Source: Verrucomicrobiaceae bacterium
GTDB lineage: Bacteria; Verrucomicrobiota; Verrucomicrobiia; Verrucomicrobiales; Verrucomicrobiaceae
DNA: 64,000 bases
Direction: 5' to 3'
NCBI GenBank assembly: GCA_947458455.1
Contig: CANGYJ010000005.1
Coordinates: 186,001-250,000 of the forward strand
Position numbers and translations under genes: made by a program. The notes below the pieces were generated by a model, which worked only from the letters and a program-made list of their open reading frames with translations, had not been told where the DNA came from and did not search any database. Below are positions 8,354-15,852 of the stretch, piece after piece; positions within the stretch are counted from its first letter, which is position 1, and each line of letters starts with the position of its first letter.

Positions 8354-9948
8354 GCGGGCGCTTCGAGCTCCTGCCGTGTGGCAATCGGCACATAACCGAT
8401 CTCAAACCCCTTCGGTGGCGTGAGGATGAGCGCAGGATCCATATCCGCCAGCTTGCCGAGATCCGGCGGAGCAAGGTAATCACGATCTTTCGTCCACGCA
8501 CGATGCAGTTTCTCGACACGTTGCTGCACCTGCTCGCGTTCCTCGGGCGTGAGGTCGGCGTTGAGCATCGCGGGCTGGTCGGCGAAACGATACCAAGAGT
8601 AAGTGACGGTACTGCCATCGCCGAGTTTCACTTTGAAGGGGCCGGCGACCGGGCCGGGCTTCTTCCAACAACTGTTTGCATCCTCCGGTGTGGTGCGTGG
8701 CTCCTGCGGCTTTTCTTTTGGCGTCTCAAAGCGGTGCTGCGCCAGCTTCGAGCCTGAGGGCACCTGCTTCGTATCCATCACCTGCCACTGCGGCTTACCG
8801 CGAGGATTGGTGCCGAGTTGATAATACTCCGGCAGCGTGACGAGCGAGCCTTCGCGGCGGGTGAGCTGCTCATTCCATTGATAGCCGAAGGTAATCGGAT
8901 TCGGCGTGAAGGAGGTGGCGAAGGCATTCCATGCGAGCGGCGTCTTGTCATCGCGCTTCGTGCCAGGCGGGTAGATGCTCCAGTTCGAGCCGCCGCCGCT
9001 ACGGAAGGTATGAATCGCCGCGGCCTCAGGCTTGATTTTGCCATCCGCAGCCGAGCCGCCGTCGAACCAGCGCTGCACGTCGTCCCACAGTGCTTTCTTT
9101 TTATACGCGGTGAGGCGATGCAATACGGTGGAGGTGCCATCGGCACCGATGGGGAAGCGTGTCGGCGCGACGCGTGCTTGCTTGTCAGACAAAATCGCGG
9201 GCACATGCTGAGTCTCCATTTGAATCGCCTTGTTCGCCCCGGCGGGGCAGGCATCGAGCAGCTTGCCCGCCCACTCGGGATGCTCGATAAGCGCCTGTGA
9301 CCAGAAGAACGGCGTGAAGAAAGCCACGGGGCCTTTGAAGTTGCCCGAGCTCAAAAAGAGCGTCCAGCACTGGTTGCCGGTCGGCACATTTTTGCCTGCG
9401 GTGGCACTCTTTTTATTCGTGAGCGGCAGCGGCAGATAGCCGTAGCCGAAAAGCTCGCCGCTCGTGCCTTGCTTGAGGTTCAAACCATCGAGCGGCATCA
9501 ATAGCCACGGGCTGAGCTGCGCCACGCCATACTGCCCACGCGGCTTTTCCCAGGTGCCCGAACCATAACCAGGCCCATTCGCGATCACTGAGAAGTTCGG
9601 CCCCACGCCGCCCATGATAAACTTCGGCGTGATCGTCGGAAAATGCGTGTCTCGCCACCAACCGAGCCCGCCCTCAATGTCCGTGTAGCACTTCTCCTTC
9701 GGCTTTTCCGCCTCCGACCACTGCGGATGCATCCACGTCCCGCAAAGCCCCGTCTGAAACCGATGCCCCGGATAGGTGCCCACCAGCGGCCAAGCCGCGG
9801 CATACAACGAGAAGCCGCCATTAAACTCCTCCGGCACTTTTTCAGCGGGACCAAAGAGATAACCGGCCATCTCGCCTTCTTGAACTTCGGTGGACAAGAG
9901 CAGTGAAGGCAGAGCGAGTGTGGCGACGAGAGCGGAGAGAGCTTTCAT
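8347..9948 (-). CDS. Large secreted protein of unknown function
   Basis: Not recognised. It is 533 residues with a signal peptide (MKALSALVATLALPSLLLS). The mature part is rich in Trp, Gly and Pro (GLCGTWMHPQW, GGLGWWRDTHFP, GYGSGTWEKPRGQYG) with many aromatic beta-type segments. This suggests a large beta-structured extracellular protein. No catalytic motif or membrane anchor is seen. Its last 7 bases overlap the end of the convergent hydrolase gene, so no terminator separates them. Confidence 0.75.
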   Translation of the reverse strand: MKALSALVATLALPSLLLSTEVQEGEMAGYLFGPAEKVPEEFNGGFSLYAAAWPLVGTYPGHRFQTGLCGTWMHPQWSEAEKPKEKCYTDIEGGLGWWRDTHFPTITPKFIMGGVGPNFSVIANGPGYGSGTWEKPRGQYGVAQLSPWLLMPLDGLNLKQGTSGELFGYGYLPLPLTNKKSATAGKNVPTGNQCWTLFLSSGNFKGPVAFFTPFFWSQALIEHPEWAGKLLDACPAGANKAIQMETQHVPAILSDKQARVAPTRFPIGADGTSTVLHRLTAYKKKALWDDVQRWFDGGSAADGKIKPEAAAIHTFRSGGGSNWSIYPPGTKRDDKTPLAWNAFATSFTPNPITFGYQWNEQLTRREGSLVTLPEYYQLGTNPRGKPQWQVMDTKQVPSGSKLAQHRFETPKEKPQEPRTTPEDANSCWKKPGPVAGPFKVKLGDGSTVTYSWYRFADQPAMLNADLTPEEREQVQQRVEKLHRAWTKDRDYLAPPDLGKLADMDPALILTPPKGFEIGYVPIATRQELEAPAQ

Positions 9949-9954
9949 GCATTC

Positions 9955-10089
9955 ATGTTTGGCACAGAAAGCACGGTTGTCTTGGCCCTGATGGCTGCCG
10001 AAACTTCTTTCGTGTATCTCAAGACGTCCGATGGCCGCGACGTCGAGTTTGGCGCAAAGGAATCCGACAAGCCCTACGCTCCGAAGTGA
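9955..10089 (+). CDS. Possible 44-residue small protein
   Basis: An ATG at 9955 opens a 44-codon frame (MFGTESTVVLALMAAETSFV..., ending SDKPYAPK). The composition is protein-like, but I see no clear ribosome-binding site and no family resemblance. It sits 6 bases from a divergent start and 3 bases from the convergent DUF1232 gene. It may instead be the tail of a decayed gene. Confidence 0.25.
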   Translation: MFGTESTVVLALMAAETSFVYLKTSDGRDVEFGAKESDKPYAPK

Positions 10090-10092
10090 GCC

Positions 10093-10482
10093 TCAGACGT
10101 CGATCACCGGCCCCGAGCCGGATTTCGATTTGGCGGCCAGCCATTGCTTGTACTTTTCGAGGTCCTGCTCCACCAGCTTGAGACAGAAGGCGATCACCGC
10201 CGCGTCATCGAGGTAGCCCAGGCCGGGGATGACATCTGGAAACAGATCCGCCGGATTCAGCACATACAGCAAGGCCAGCGCCACCGCCGCGATGGCCCAG
10301 TAAGGTGTCTCGCGATACCGCCCGGCCGCGAAGTCTTTGACGAGGCTGAGCATGACCTTCGCCTGCTCGAAGAACTGCTTCAGCTTCGGCAGCTTTCCCT
10401 CGATGTCGTTGGCACGTTGCGTGACCTTTTCGATGCTGACATCGTGGTTGTGACCGGGTTCGGGAGAGGCGGGCGTGCTCAT
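10093..10482 (-). CDS. YkvA/DUF1232 family membrane protein
   Basis: The C-terminal half carries the DUF1232 signature: AVALALLYVLNPADLFPDVIPGLGYLDDAAV, with the conserved P-x-D-L-x-P-D and G-x-x-D-D around a hydrophobic helix. The N-terminal half is charged and helical. The 129-residue length fits. The biological role of the family is not established. It is divergent from the toxin-antitoxin pair. Confidence 0.85.
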   Translation of the reverse strand: MSTPASPEPGHNHDVSIEKVTQRANDIEGKLPKLKQFFEQAKVMLSLVKDFAAGRYRETPYWAIAAVALALLYVLNPADLFPDVIPGLGYLDDAAVIAFCLKLVEQDLEKYKQWLAAKSKSGSGPVIDV

Positions 10483-10525
10483 GGCGGAAATGAAAAGCAG
10501 TCCCGGGGTTTGTTCAATGCCGTGT

Positions 10526-10553
10526 TTGACGATCTGGAGCGCAGCACTAACCT
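10526..10553 (+). promoter_or_regulatory. Candidate sigma-70 promoter of the yefM-yoeB pair
   Basis: TTGACG (10526-10531), 16-base spacer, TAACCT (10548-10553). A start about 7 bases downstream would fall on the A of the yefM ATG (10560), giving a leaderless or nearly leaderless mRNA. This fits the lack of a Shine-Dalgarno sequence there. Confidence 0.35.
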
Positions 10554-10559
10554 TCCAGT

Positions 10560-10817
10560 ATGAAAGCCATCGCCTACTCGAAAGTCAAAAACAGCCTCGC
10601 CGATACAATGCAGGAGGTTTGCCGTGACCGGCTGCCGGTGGTGATCCAGCGTGGCAAGCAGGAGGCTGTGGTGATGGTTAGTCTGGCGGATTACAGCAGC
10701 CTTGAGGAGACAGCCTACCTCCTGCGTTCTCCTGCGAATGCCCGACGGCTTCGTCGTTCCCTTTCGGATCTGAAGCGCGGCAAAGGCATGCAGGTGGACA
10801 TCAAGTCTCTGGCATGA
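10560..10817 (+). CDS. yefM: Type II antitoxin, YefM/Phd family
   Basis: Antitoxin and probable autorepressor of the downstream YoeB toxin. The N-terminal Phd/YefM fold is visible (MKAIAYSKVKNSLADTMQEV, then PVVIQRGKQEAVVMVSLADY), followed by a basic C-terminal tail (residues 55-85) of the kind that wraps the toxin. The length of 85 residues is typical. It overlaps yoeB by 4 bp (ATGA), so the two are co-translated. Confidence 0.88.
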   Translation: MKAIAYSKVKNSLADTMQEVCRDRLPVVIQRGKQEAVVMVSLADYSSLEETAYLLRSPANARRLRRSLSDLKRGKGMQVDIKSLA

Positions 10818-11068
10818 ACCTGCTTTTCTCGCCAAACGCCTGGGAGGATTATCTGCACTGGCAGCAGACGGACAAAGCCGTCGTGAAACGCATCCATTTG
10901 ATCATCAAGGATGTCCTTCGCACGCCATGCACCGGCATCGGCAAGCCTGAGCCGCTGCGCCATGATTTAGCCGGTTGCTGGTCTCGACGTATCACCGATG
11001 AGCACCGGCTGGTTTACCGGGTGACAGACACAGCGGTCGAGCTGTTACAATTGCGCTACCACTATTGA
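10814..11068 (+). CDS. yoeB: YoeB-family mRNA interferase toxin
   Basis: Ribosome-dependent endoribonuclease of the RelE fold. Strong signatures run the length of the protein: FSPNAWEDYLHWQQTDKAVVK, GIGKPEPLRHDLAGCWSRRI, DEHRLVY and the C-terminal RYHY. The Glu of KPEPL, the Arg of SRRI and the terminal His match the known E. coli catalytic positions, so the toxin appears intact. 84 residues, full length. Confidence 0.93.
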   Translation: MNLLFSPNAWEDYLHWQQTDKAVVKRIHLIIKDVLRTPCTGIGKPEPLRHDLAGCWSRRITDEHRLVYRVTDTAVELLQLRYHY

Positions 11069-11079
11069 TTGACCTGCCC

Positions 11080-12507
11080 ATGACCTTCACCATTCAGCGT
11101 TTTCGATTTTACGTTTTGCCGATGCGACTGCGGTTTCCGTTCAAGTATGGGATCGCGAGTATGACGGTGGTACCGCATGTGTTTGTGAAGGTGGACCTGC
11201 TAGTGAACGGCCGTGAGGTGAGCGGGCTGAGCAGCGAGGGGCTGGCGCTGAAATGGTTCACGAAGAACCCGGAGACGCCTTTCGAGGTGGATTTGTGCGA
11301 GATGATCGCGGTCATCCAGAATGCCTCGCGCATCGGTCGGCTGGCGACGGAGAAGGCGACGGGCTTTTTTGCGTGGTGGAAGGATTTGTATGCGGAGCAG
11401 GGCAACTGGGCCAAAATCCGCGAGGTGCCGCCGCTACTATCGAACCTGGGCGTGAGCCTGATGGAGCGGGCGGTGCTGGATGGCCTCTGCAAGGCGCTGG
11501 GAAGGCCGCTGCATGCGGTTTTGCAGTCGGAGGAGCTGGGGATTGATCTCAGTGATGTTCGCGGGGTGAAGGTGGGGAAGGCGCTGGTGGAGCGTCCGCT
11601 GGAGCGGGTGCATGTGCGGCACACGGTGGGGCTGGGCGATGAGCTGCGGGCGTCTGAGATCCCGGTGTCGGAACGGGTAAGTGACGGGCTGCCGCAGGCG
11701 CTGGATGAATCGATCCGGGCTTACGGGCTGTCGTTTTTCAAGATCAAGATCAGCGGGAAGGCGGAGACGGATGTGCCGAGGCTCCGCGAGGTGACTCGCC
11801 TCCTGATGGAGAACTGTCCGCAGGGCTTCAAGACGACGCTGGATGGCAATGAGCAGTTTCATGAGCTGGCGGCGTTTCGGGATTACTTCACGCTGCTGCG
11901 TGGGGATGCGGCTCTGAGGCCGTTGTTTGAGAACTTGCTGCTCATCGAGCAGCCGCTGCACCGGGCGAAGGCGCTGGGTGATGAGGTGGCGGCGTTGCGT
12001 GAATGGAAGGACCTGCCGGGGATGATCATCGACGAGAGCGATGGCTCGCTGGATGATCTGCCGAGGGCGCTGGAGCTGGGCTATCGCGGCACGAGCCACA
12101 AGAACTGCAAAGGCATCGTCAAAGGCCTGGCGAATGCGGCGCTGCTGCGCACGCGGCCGGATTCGATCCTGAGCGGTGAGGACCTGTGCAGCATCGGCCC
12201 GGTGGCGATGCTGCAAGACGTGGCGATGCAGGCGGCGCTGGGCGTTTCGCATGTGGAACGGAACGGTCACCACTACCTCCGTGGGTTGAGTGCGTATCCC
12301 GAGGCCTTGCAACGCGATGTGCTGGCGGCGCATGGCGGGCTCTATGAACGGCACGTGGAAGGTTTCCCCGCGCTGCGCATCGAGAACGGCCAGCTCGATC
12401 TCACAAGTGTGAACGCCGCCACCTTTGGCTGCGGCGCGGTTTTGGACATGGCGGACTACGAGCCACTGGATGCCTGGATCAAACGCGGCGGACTGGGGGA
12501 GATGTGA
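11080..12507 (+). CDS. Enolase-superfamily (mandelate racemase/muconate lactonising-like) enzyme
   Basis: Probably abstracts a proton alpha to a carboxylate using Mg2+ in a TIM barrel. The K-x-K motif (FFKIKISGK, about residue 226), metal ligands in TLDGNEQF, LLIEQPL and IIDESDGS, and a later GTSHKNCKGI with Lys in the general-base region are present. At 475 residues it is longer than most members. The frame opens with TTG 11065, but ATG 11080 better fits the fold. It follows yoeB by 11 bases, though functional linkage is doubtful. Substrate unknown; a sugar-acid dehydratase or epimerase is possible. Confidence 0.8.
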   Translation: MTFTIQRFRFYVLPMRLRFPFKYGIASMTVVPHVFVKVDLLVNGREVSGLSSEGLALKWFTKNPETPFEVDLCEMIAVIQNASRIGRLATEKATGFFAWWKDLYAEQGNWAKIREVPPLLSNLGVSLMERAVLDGLCKALGRPLHAVLQSEELGIDLSDVRGVKVGKALVERPLERVHVRHTVGLGDELRASEIPVSERVSDGLPQALDESIRAYGLSFFKIKISGKAETDVPRLREVTRLLMENCPQGFKTTLDGNEQFHELAAFRDYFTLLRGDAALRPLFENLLLIEQPLHRAKALGDEVAALREWKDLPGMIIDESDGSLDDLPRALELGYRGTSHKNCKGIVKGLANAALLRTRPDSILSGEDLCSIGPVAMLQDVAMQAALGVSHVERNGHHYLRGLSAYPEALQRDVLAAHGGLYERHVEGFPALRIENGQLDLTSVNAATFGCGAVLDMADYEPLDAWIKRGGLGEM

Positions 12508-12612
12508 GAGGGGAAGAGTCAAGAGGGTCAAGAGGGCAAGGGGTCAAGACGCGGTGCCTTGACGAACTTGACCGGCGAAGCCTTGACCTTGCCTGAAGCC
12601 CGTGACACGGCG
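12508..12612. repeat. Intergenic region of GTCAAG / CTTGAC words
   Basis: Direct GTCAAGAGGG words in the first half, then their inverses (CTTGAC) in the second half (for example GTCAAG...CTTGAC around 12544-12564). It starts directly after a stop codon, like the repeats at 1495 and 16433, with different words. It can form several alternative stems. Confidence 0.55.
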
Positions 12613-12637
12613 AGATCCTCGCTATCGTCATTCCCAC

Positions 12638-14119
12638 ATGAAAATCTCCCCCGCGTTGCTGCTGCTCGTTTTGATCCTCTTCGGAGGTGTGGCGGCCTTT
12701 TTTCTTAGCGGTGACAAGGTCGTGCCGAAGGCTGAGGCAGCGCTTTTGAGTGATCGGGCACAAGGGACGGAAACCGTGGAGGATTTGAAGAAGCAGATCG
12801 ATCTGCTATTGGGCCAGAACGAGTATCTGCAAGGTCAGGTGCAGGTACTTCAGGATGAGAATGCGCAGCTCATTCAGAAGCTGGGCACGCTGGGCATGAA
12901 GGGCGGCACGCAACCCGCCGCCATGCCGGCGGATGATGGCATCGCGCCGGACTTTGTGGGCATGGGCGTGGACATGATGAAATTCCGCCAGATCAAGGCG
13001 CTGCCGCTGGTGACCTCGCCCGCGACGGAGACAGAGGTGGAGAAGGTGGTGCTGACATGGCTGAAGCGTTTACAGCCCGGCGATGAAGCGCAGAGGCAGG
13101 CCCGGGCGCTGGCGGCGCTGGGCTGGATACCCCAGGAGATCGATCCGCTGCCGCTGCGCGCAAAGCTACTCACGCGGCAGCTCGGCGGCTGGTATGATTC
13201 GGAAAACGATACGATGCTCACCGTCGATCCACTGAGTGATCCGCCGCCTTCGGCGAAGCCGGATGAGCCGCTGGCGGTGGCCTTTGGACAGCTCCTGCGT
13301 GAGTATGAGCCGATCCTCTTTCAGCCGCAGCACGGCCGCCTCTCGATGGATGAGCGGGCAGCCCGCGAGAGCCTGCTGGCGGGCGATGCGGGCCTGACGC
13401 GCTTCCTTTTTTCGATCCAAAATCCGAAGGCGGAGCCGAAGAATGGCATTCCCGCCGAAGATCCCGATCATCCGCTGAATCAGGTGCCGATGCCGGTCTT
13501 CCTGCGAGAGATGGCGATGTTTCCCTTCATGCGCGGCTTTGAGTTTGCGCAGGCTTTGCACAGCGCGGGGGAGTTTCCGCAGATGAACGCGGCTTACAGT
13601 CGTCCGCCGGTGAGCACGGCCGAGGTGATCGAGCCGGAGCGGTATCTCGATGCCGCCACCCGCGATGCGAAGGTGGAAGTGAGTTTCCCATCGGTGGCGT
13701 GGAATGGTGTGGAGCCGTTTTGGGATGATCAGCTCGGTAAATTTGCCTGCGTGACCGCTTTGCGTGCTCACAACGAGGACACTGCGGCCGCAGAAGGTGC
13801 TCGCGGATTGCTGGCGGATCGTTTGCTGGCCTGGCAGGCCGGGGTGGAGGCAAAACGTCATCACGCGGCCTGGCAGACGCTGTTTCAGGACGCGGAAGCG
13901 GCGCAGGCCTTTGTGAAAGCGATAACGAAGGCGCTGGTGGAGCGTTACGGCTTGGAAAAAGCCCCGGAGCCAGTGGCGGGTGCCATCGCTTTCGCAGCTC
14001 AAAACCGCTTTGTGATGCTGAAGCTCAATCGTGGAAGCCAAGGGGCACTGCTGCTCGATACAGCCAGCGAGGTGGCGCGGACAGAGCTTGCCGCTTTGCT
14101 CGAAGGAGGCGCGAAATGA
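12638..14119 (+). CDS. Membrane-anchored homologue of a metalloprotease family, catalytic residues missing
   Basis: The N-terminal anchor (LLLLVLILFGGVAAFFLSG) is followed by a coiled coil (about residues 45-85, LKKQIDLLLGQNEYLQGQVQ) and a globular domain. The domain order QLGGWYDSENDTMLTVDP, then AVAFGQLLREYEPILF, then LAGDAGL, FMRGFEFAQAL and SRPPVSTAEVIEPERYL matches a known secreted metalloprotease pattern (G-x-Y-D, HExxH helix, EGDA, pPvST...HPEKY). Here the HExxH positions read FGQLLREY (about residues 216-223), so zinc cannot bind there. This is probably a pseudoprotease. It overlaps acylphosphatase by 4 bp. Confidence 0.65.
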   Translation: MKISPALLLLVLILFGGVAAFFLSGDKVVPKAEAALLSDRAQGTETVEDLKKQIDLLLGQNEYLQGQVQVLQDENAQLIQKLGTLGMKGGTQPAAMPADDGIAPDFVGMGVDMMKFRQIKALPLVTSPATETEVEKVVLTWLKRLQPGDEAQRQARALAALGWIPQEIDPLPLRAKLLTRQLGGWYDSENDTMLTVDPLSDPPPSAKPDEPLAVAFGQLLREYEPILFQPQHGRLSMDERAARESLLAGDAGLTRFLFSIQNPKAEPKNGIPAEDPDHPLNQVPMPVFLREMAMFPFMRGFEFAQALHSAGEFPQMNAAYSRPPVSTAEVIEPERYLDAATRDAKVEVSFPSVAWNGVEPFWDDQLGKFACVTALRAHNEDTAAAEGARGLLADRLLAWQAGVEAKRHHAAWQTLFQDAEAAQAFVKAITKALVERYGLEKAPEPVAGAIAFAAQNRFVMLKLNRGSQGALLLDTASEVARTELAALLEGGAK

Positions 14120-14391
14120 CGGCCAAACGCGTGCTTTACGCTGGCCGCGTGCAGGGCGTGGGTTTTCGCTTCAGCTCGAAGCAGTTTGCGCGTGGCTTTG
14201 ACGTGTGCGGCTGGGTGAAAAACCTGCCGGATGGTCGCGTGGAGCTGCATGCGCAGGCCTGGGAGCCGGATGAGGTGGATGCCTTCCTCGCAGGCATTCA
14301 GGAGAGCAATCTGGGCTCTCACATCAAGGAAGCAGCCGTACGTGGGATCGCGGTGGAGGCAGGGCTGCGCGGGTTTGAGATCGTGCGGTGA
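14116..14391 (+). CDS. acyP: Acylphosphatase
   Basis: Hydrolyses carboxyl-phosphate bonds such as acetyl or carbamoyl phosphate. It carries the phosphate-binding loop GRVQGVGFR with the catalytic Arg and GWVKNLPDGRVEL with the catalytic Asn. 91 residues is the family length. It is translationally coupled to the protease-like gene by an ATGA overlap. Confidence 0.95.
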   Translation: MTAKRVLYAGRVQGVGFRFSSKQFARGFDVCGWVKNLPDGRVELHAQAWEPDEVDAFLAGIQESNLGSHIKEAAVRGIAVEAGLRGFEIVR

Positions 14392-14394
14392 CGA

Positions 14395-14595
14395 TCAGGC
14401 GGCCAGCAGCCGCTCACGGCCCGCCTGGGCGAGCTGCCGGGCGAGACCGGGCACATAACGGGCCATCTCGTAGGCGAGGACTTCAAGCTGCGTTTCATTT
14501 ACCGGCTCATTGCGAGTGGGGCGCTCGGTCATCTTCACCTCGGCGATGACTCCGAAGACGCTGGCGTTGGCTTGAAGTTCGAGTTGCGCAGGCAT
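14395..14595 (-). CDS. Small hypothetical protein downstream of the RHH regulator
   Basis: 66 residues, not recognised. Its first 20 residues (QLELQANASVFGVIAEVKMT) look like beta strands and the rest is helical (ETQLEVLAYEMARYVPGLAR). It begins 19 bases after the stop of the ribbon-helix-helix gene and is likely cotranscribed with it, so it could be a functional partner. Confidence 0.6.
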   Translation of the reverse strand: MPAQLELQANASVFGVIAEVKMTERPTRNEPVNETQLEVLAYEMARYVPGLARQLAQAGRERLLAA

Positions 14596-14614
14596 GGCGT
14601 GAGGTGGTTAGATG

Positions 14615-14845
14615 TCAGTTATTGGCGAGCACGAGCTTGCCTTCGTTCATGATCCATTTGCGGCGGTCCAAAGCGCCGCCATTCAGCATGTTTTCGATCG
14701 CCCCATTCACAATCATGCGCACAGCCTCGGAAGGGCTGCTGCCGAACGTGCCTTTCAGGGTCAGGTCATCGAGGTACTGCCTGATCTGGGGCGTAAACGC
14801 CACCGTCAGGGAGGAGGACTCGAAGTTGTTAGAAGGGCGGGCCAT
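14615..14845 (-). CDS. Ribbon-helix-helix (CopG/Arc-like) regulator
   Basis: 76 residues. A short beta segment (SSLTVAFTPQI) is followed by two helices (RQYLDDLTLKGTFG, then PSEAVRMIVNGAIENML), the usual RHH dimeric DNA-binding plan. A perfect-spaced dyad overlaps its promoter (see 14856-14880), which supports autoregulation. With the 66-residue gene downstream it resembles a small regulatory or toxin-antitoxin-like pair, but neither partner looks like a known toxin. Confidence 0.7.
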   Translation of the reverse strand: MARPSNNFESSSLTVAFTPQIRQYLDDLTLKGTFGSSPSEAVRMIVNGAIENMLNGGALDRRKWIMNEGKLVLANN

Positions 14846-14855
14846 CGATTAAAAC

Positions 14856-14880
14856 CGAATAATAACCCCATTATAATTCG
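14856..14880. promoter_or_regulatory. 25-bp operator dyad over the RHH gene promoter
   Basis: Arms CGAATAATAA (14856-14865) and TTATAATTCG (14871-14880) are inverted repeats with one mismatch around a 5-base centre. The dyad covers the -10 box and starts 10 bases before the RHH start codon, where an autorepressor would bind. Confidence 0.6.
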
Positions 14881-14899
14881 AGCTTGGCCTGATGGTCAA
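14870..14899 (-). promoter_or_regulatory. Sigma-70 promoter of the RHH gene
   Basis: On the minus strand, TTGACC (14899-14894), 18-base spacer, TATAAT (14875-14870). The -10 box is consensus. It leaves a leader of roughly 18 bases before ATG at 14845. Confidence 0.55.
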
Positions 14900-14917
14900 G
14901 TTTGGATCCCATTCTTT

Positions 14918-14949
14918 GGGGTTTTTATGCCGTTAAAACCCCGCTTTTT
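14918..14949 (+). terminator. Terminator-like hairpin in front of the DUF1080 gene
   Basis: GGGGTTTTTA (14918-14927) pairs with TTAAAACCCC (14933-14942), followed by GCTTTTT. It points rightward but no rightward gene ends here, since the two genes just upstream run leftward. It may be a leader attenuator of the DUF1080 gene or stop stray transcription from acyP. Confidence 0.45.
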
Positions 14950-15027
14950 ATTAAGGTTGGTTAAACAACTCGCTTCTAACGATGGAAATCGCCCCCTCGC
15001 GACGTTTTTGGCAGCCCTTTTCCAACC

Positions 15028-15732
15028 ATGAAACGTCTCCTTCTCGCCTCTGCCGCCTCCTTGGCTGTCTTTGCCGCCACTTTCACCTCGCTTAGTGCCC
15101 TCGCCGCTGAAGGTGAATGGCAAACCTGGTTCGCCGATGGCACGCTTGGCGGTGGCCAGATCATCAGCGGCACCGCTTCTTATAAGGTGGAGGACGGCGT
15201 GCTCGTGGGCACGACGGTCGATGGCAGCCCGAATACCTTCCTGGCCATCGGGCCGTTCAAGGACTTTGAACTCGAATTCGAGGTGAAGGTGGATGACGAG
15301 CTGAATTCCGGCGTGCAAGTGCGCAGCCACATCGCCAAAGAAGGCGATCCCGCCCCCGAAGGCAGCAAAGGTGGCAAACCGCTGCCCGCCGGCCGCCTTT
15401 TTGGCCCTCAGTGCGAGATCGCCGTGAACGGCACCGCCGGTGATTTTTATGACGAAGCCCGCCGCGGCACCTGGTGGAGCATTTTAACGAAAACCGAGGC
15501 TGTGCGCACGGATGCCGCGAAAGCCGCCTTCAAGAAGGGCGAATGGAACCACTACCGCATCGTCGTGAAGGGCGATCACTACCAGAGCTTCGTCAATGGC
15601 GTGGCGACGGCTGATTTCACCCAGCCCGGTGATCCTGAGGGCCACATCGGCTTCCAGGTGCATGGCATTCAAAAGGGCAGCGGCCCCTACAGCGTGCGGT
15701 GGAGGAAGGTGAAGTTCCGCGAGACGAAGTGA
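15028..15732 (+). CDS. Secreted DUF1080 (3-keto-disaccharide hydrolase-like) protein
   Basis: The signal peptide ends near SALAAEG. The remaining 205 residues form one DUF1080 concanavalin-like sandwich: WQTWFADGTLGGGQ, VEDGVLVGT, DFELEFEVKVDDELNSGVQVRS, EWNHYRIVVKGDHYQSFVNGV and GHIGFQVHG. The family is abundant in Planctomycetes and Verrucomicrobia. Some members hydrolyse 3-keto-glycosides, but this cannot be confirmed here. Single gene with a possible attenuator in its leader. Confidence 0.85.
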   Translation: MKRLLLASAASLAVFAATFTSLSALAAEGEWQTWFADGTLGGGQIISGTASYKVEDGVLVGTTVDGSPNTFLAIGPFKDFELEFEVKVDDELNSGVQVRSHIAKEGDPAPEGSKGGKPLPAGRLFGPQCEIAVNGTAGDFYDEARRGTWWSILTKTEAVRTDAAKAAFKKGEWNHYRIVVKGDHYQSFVNGVATADFTQPGDPEGHIGFQVHGIQKGSGPYSVRWRKVKFRETK

Positions 15733-15852
15733 GGCACCCCGTGGAAGCGGAATTGGTTGTGCTCAATTGACCATCAAGCTGCCTTTGGTCTTGCCACAGG
15801 CGGCGAGGGCGTTAGTGTTGGCCCCGCCAGTCGCAACTAACTCTCCCGTCAC

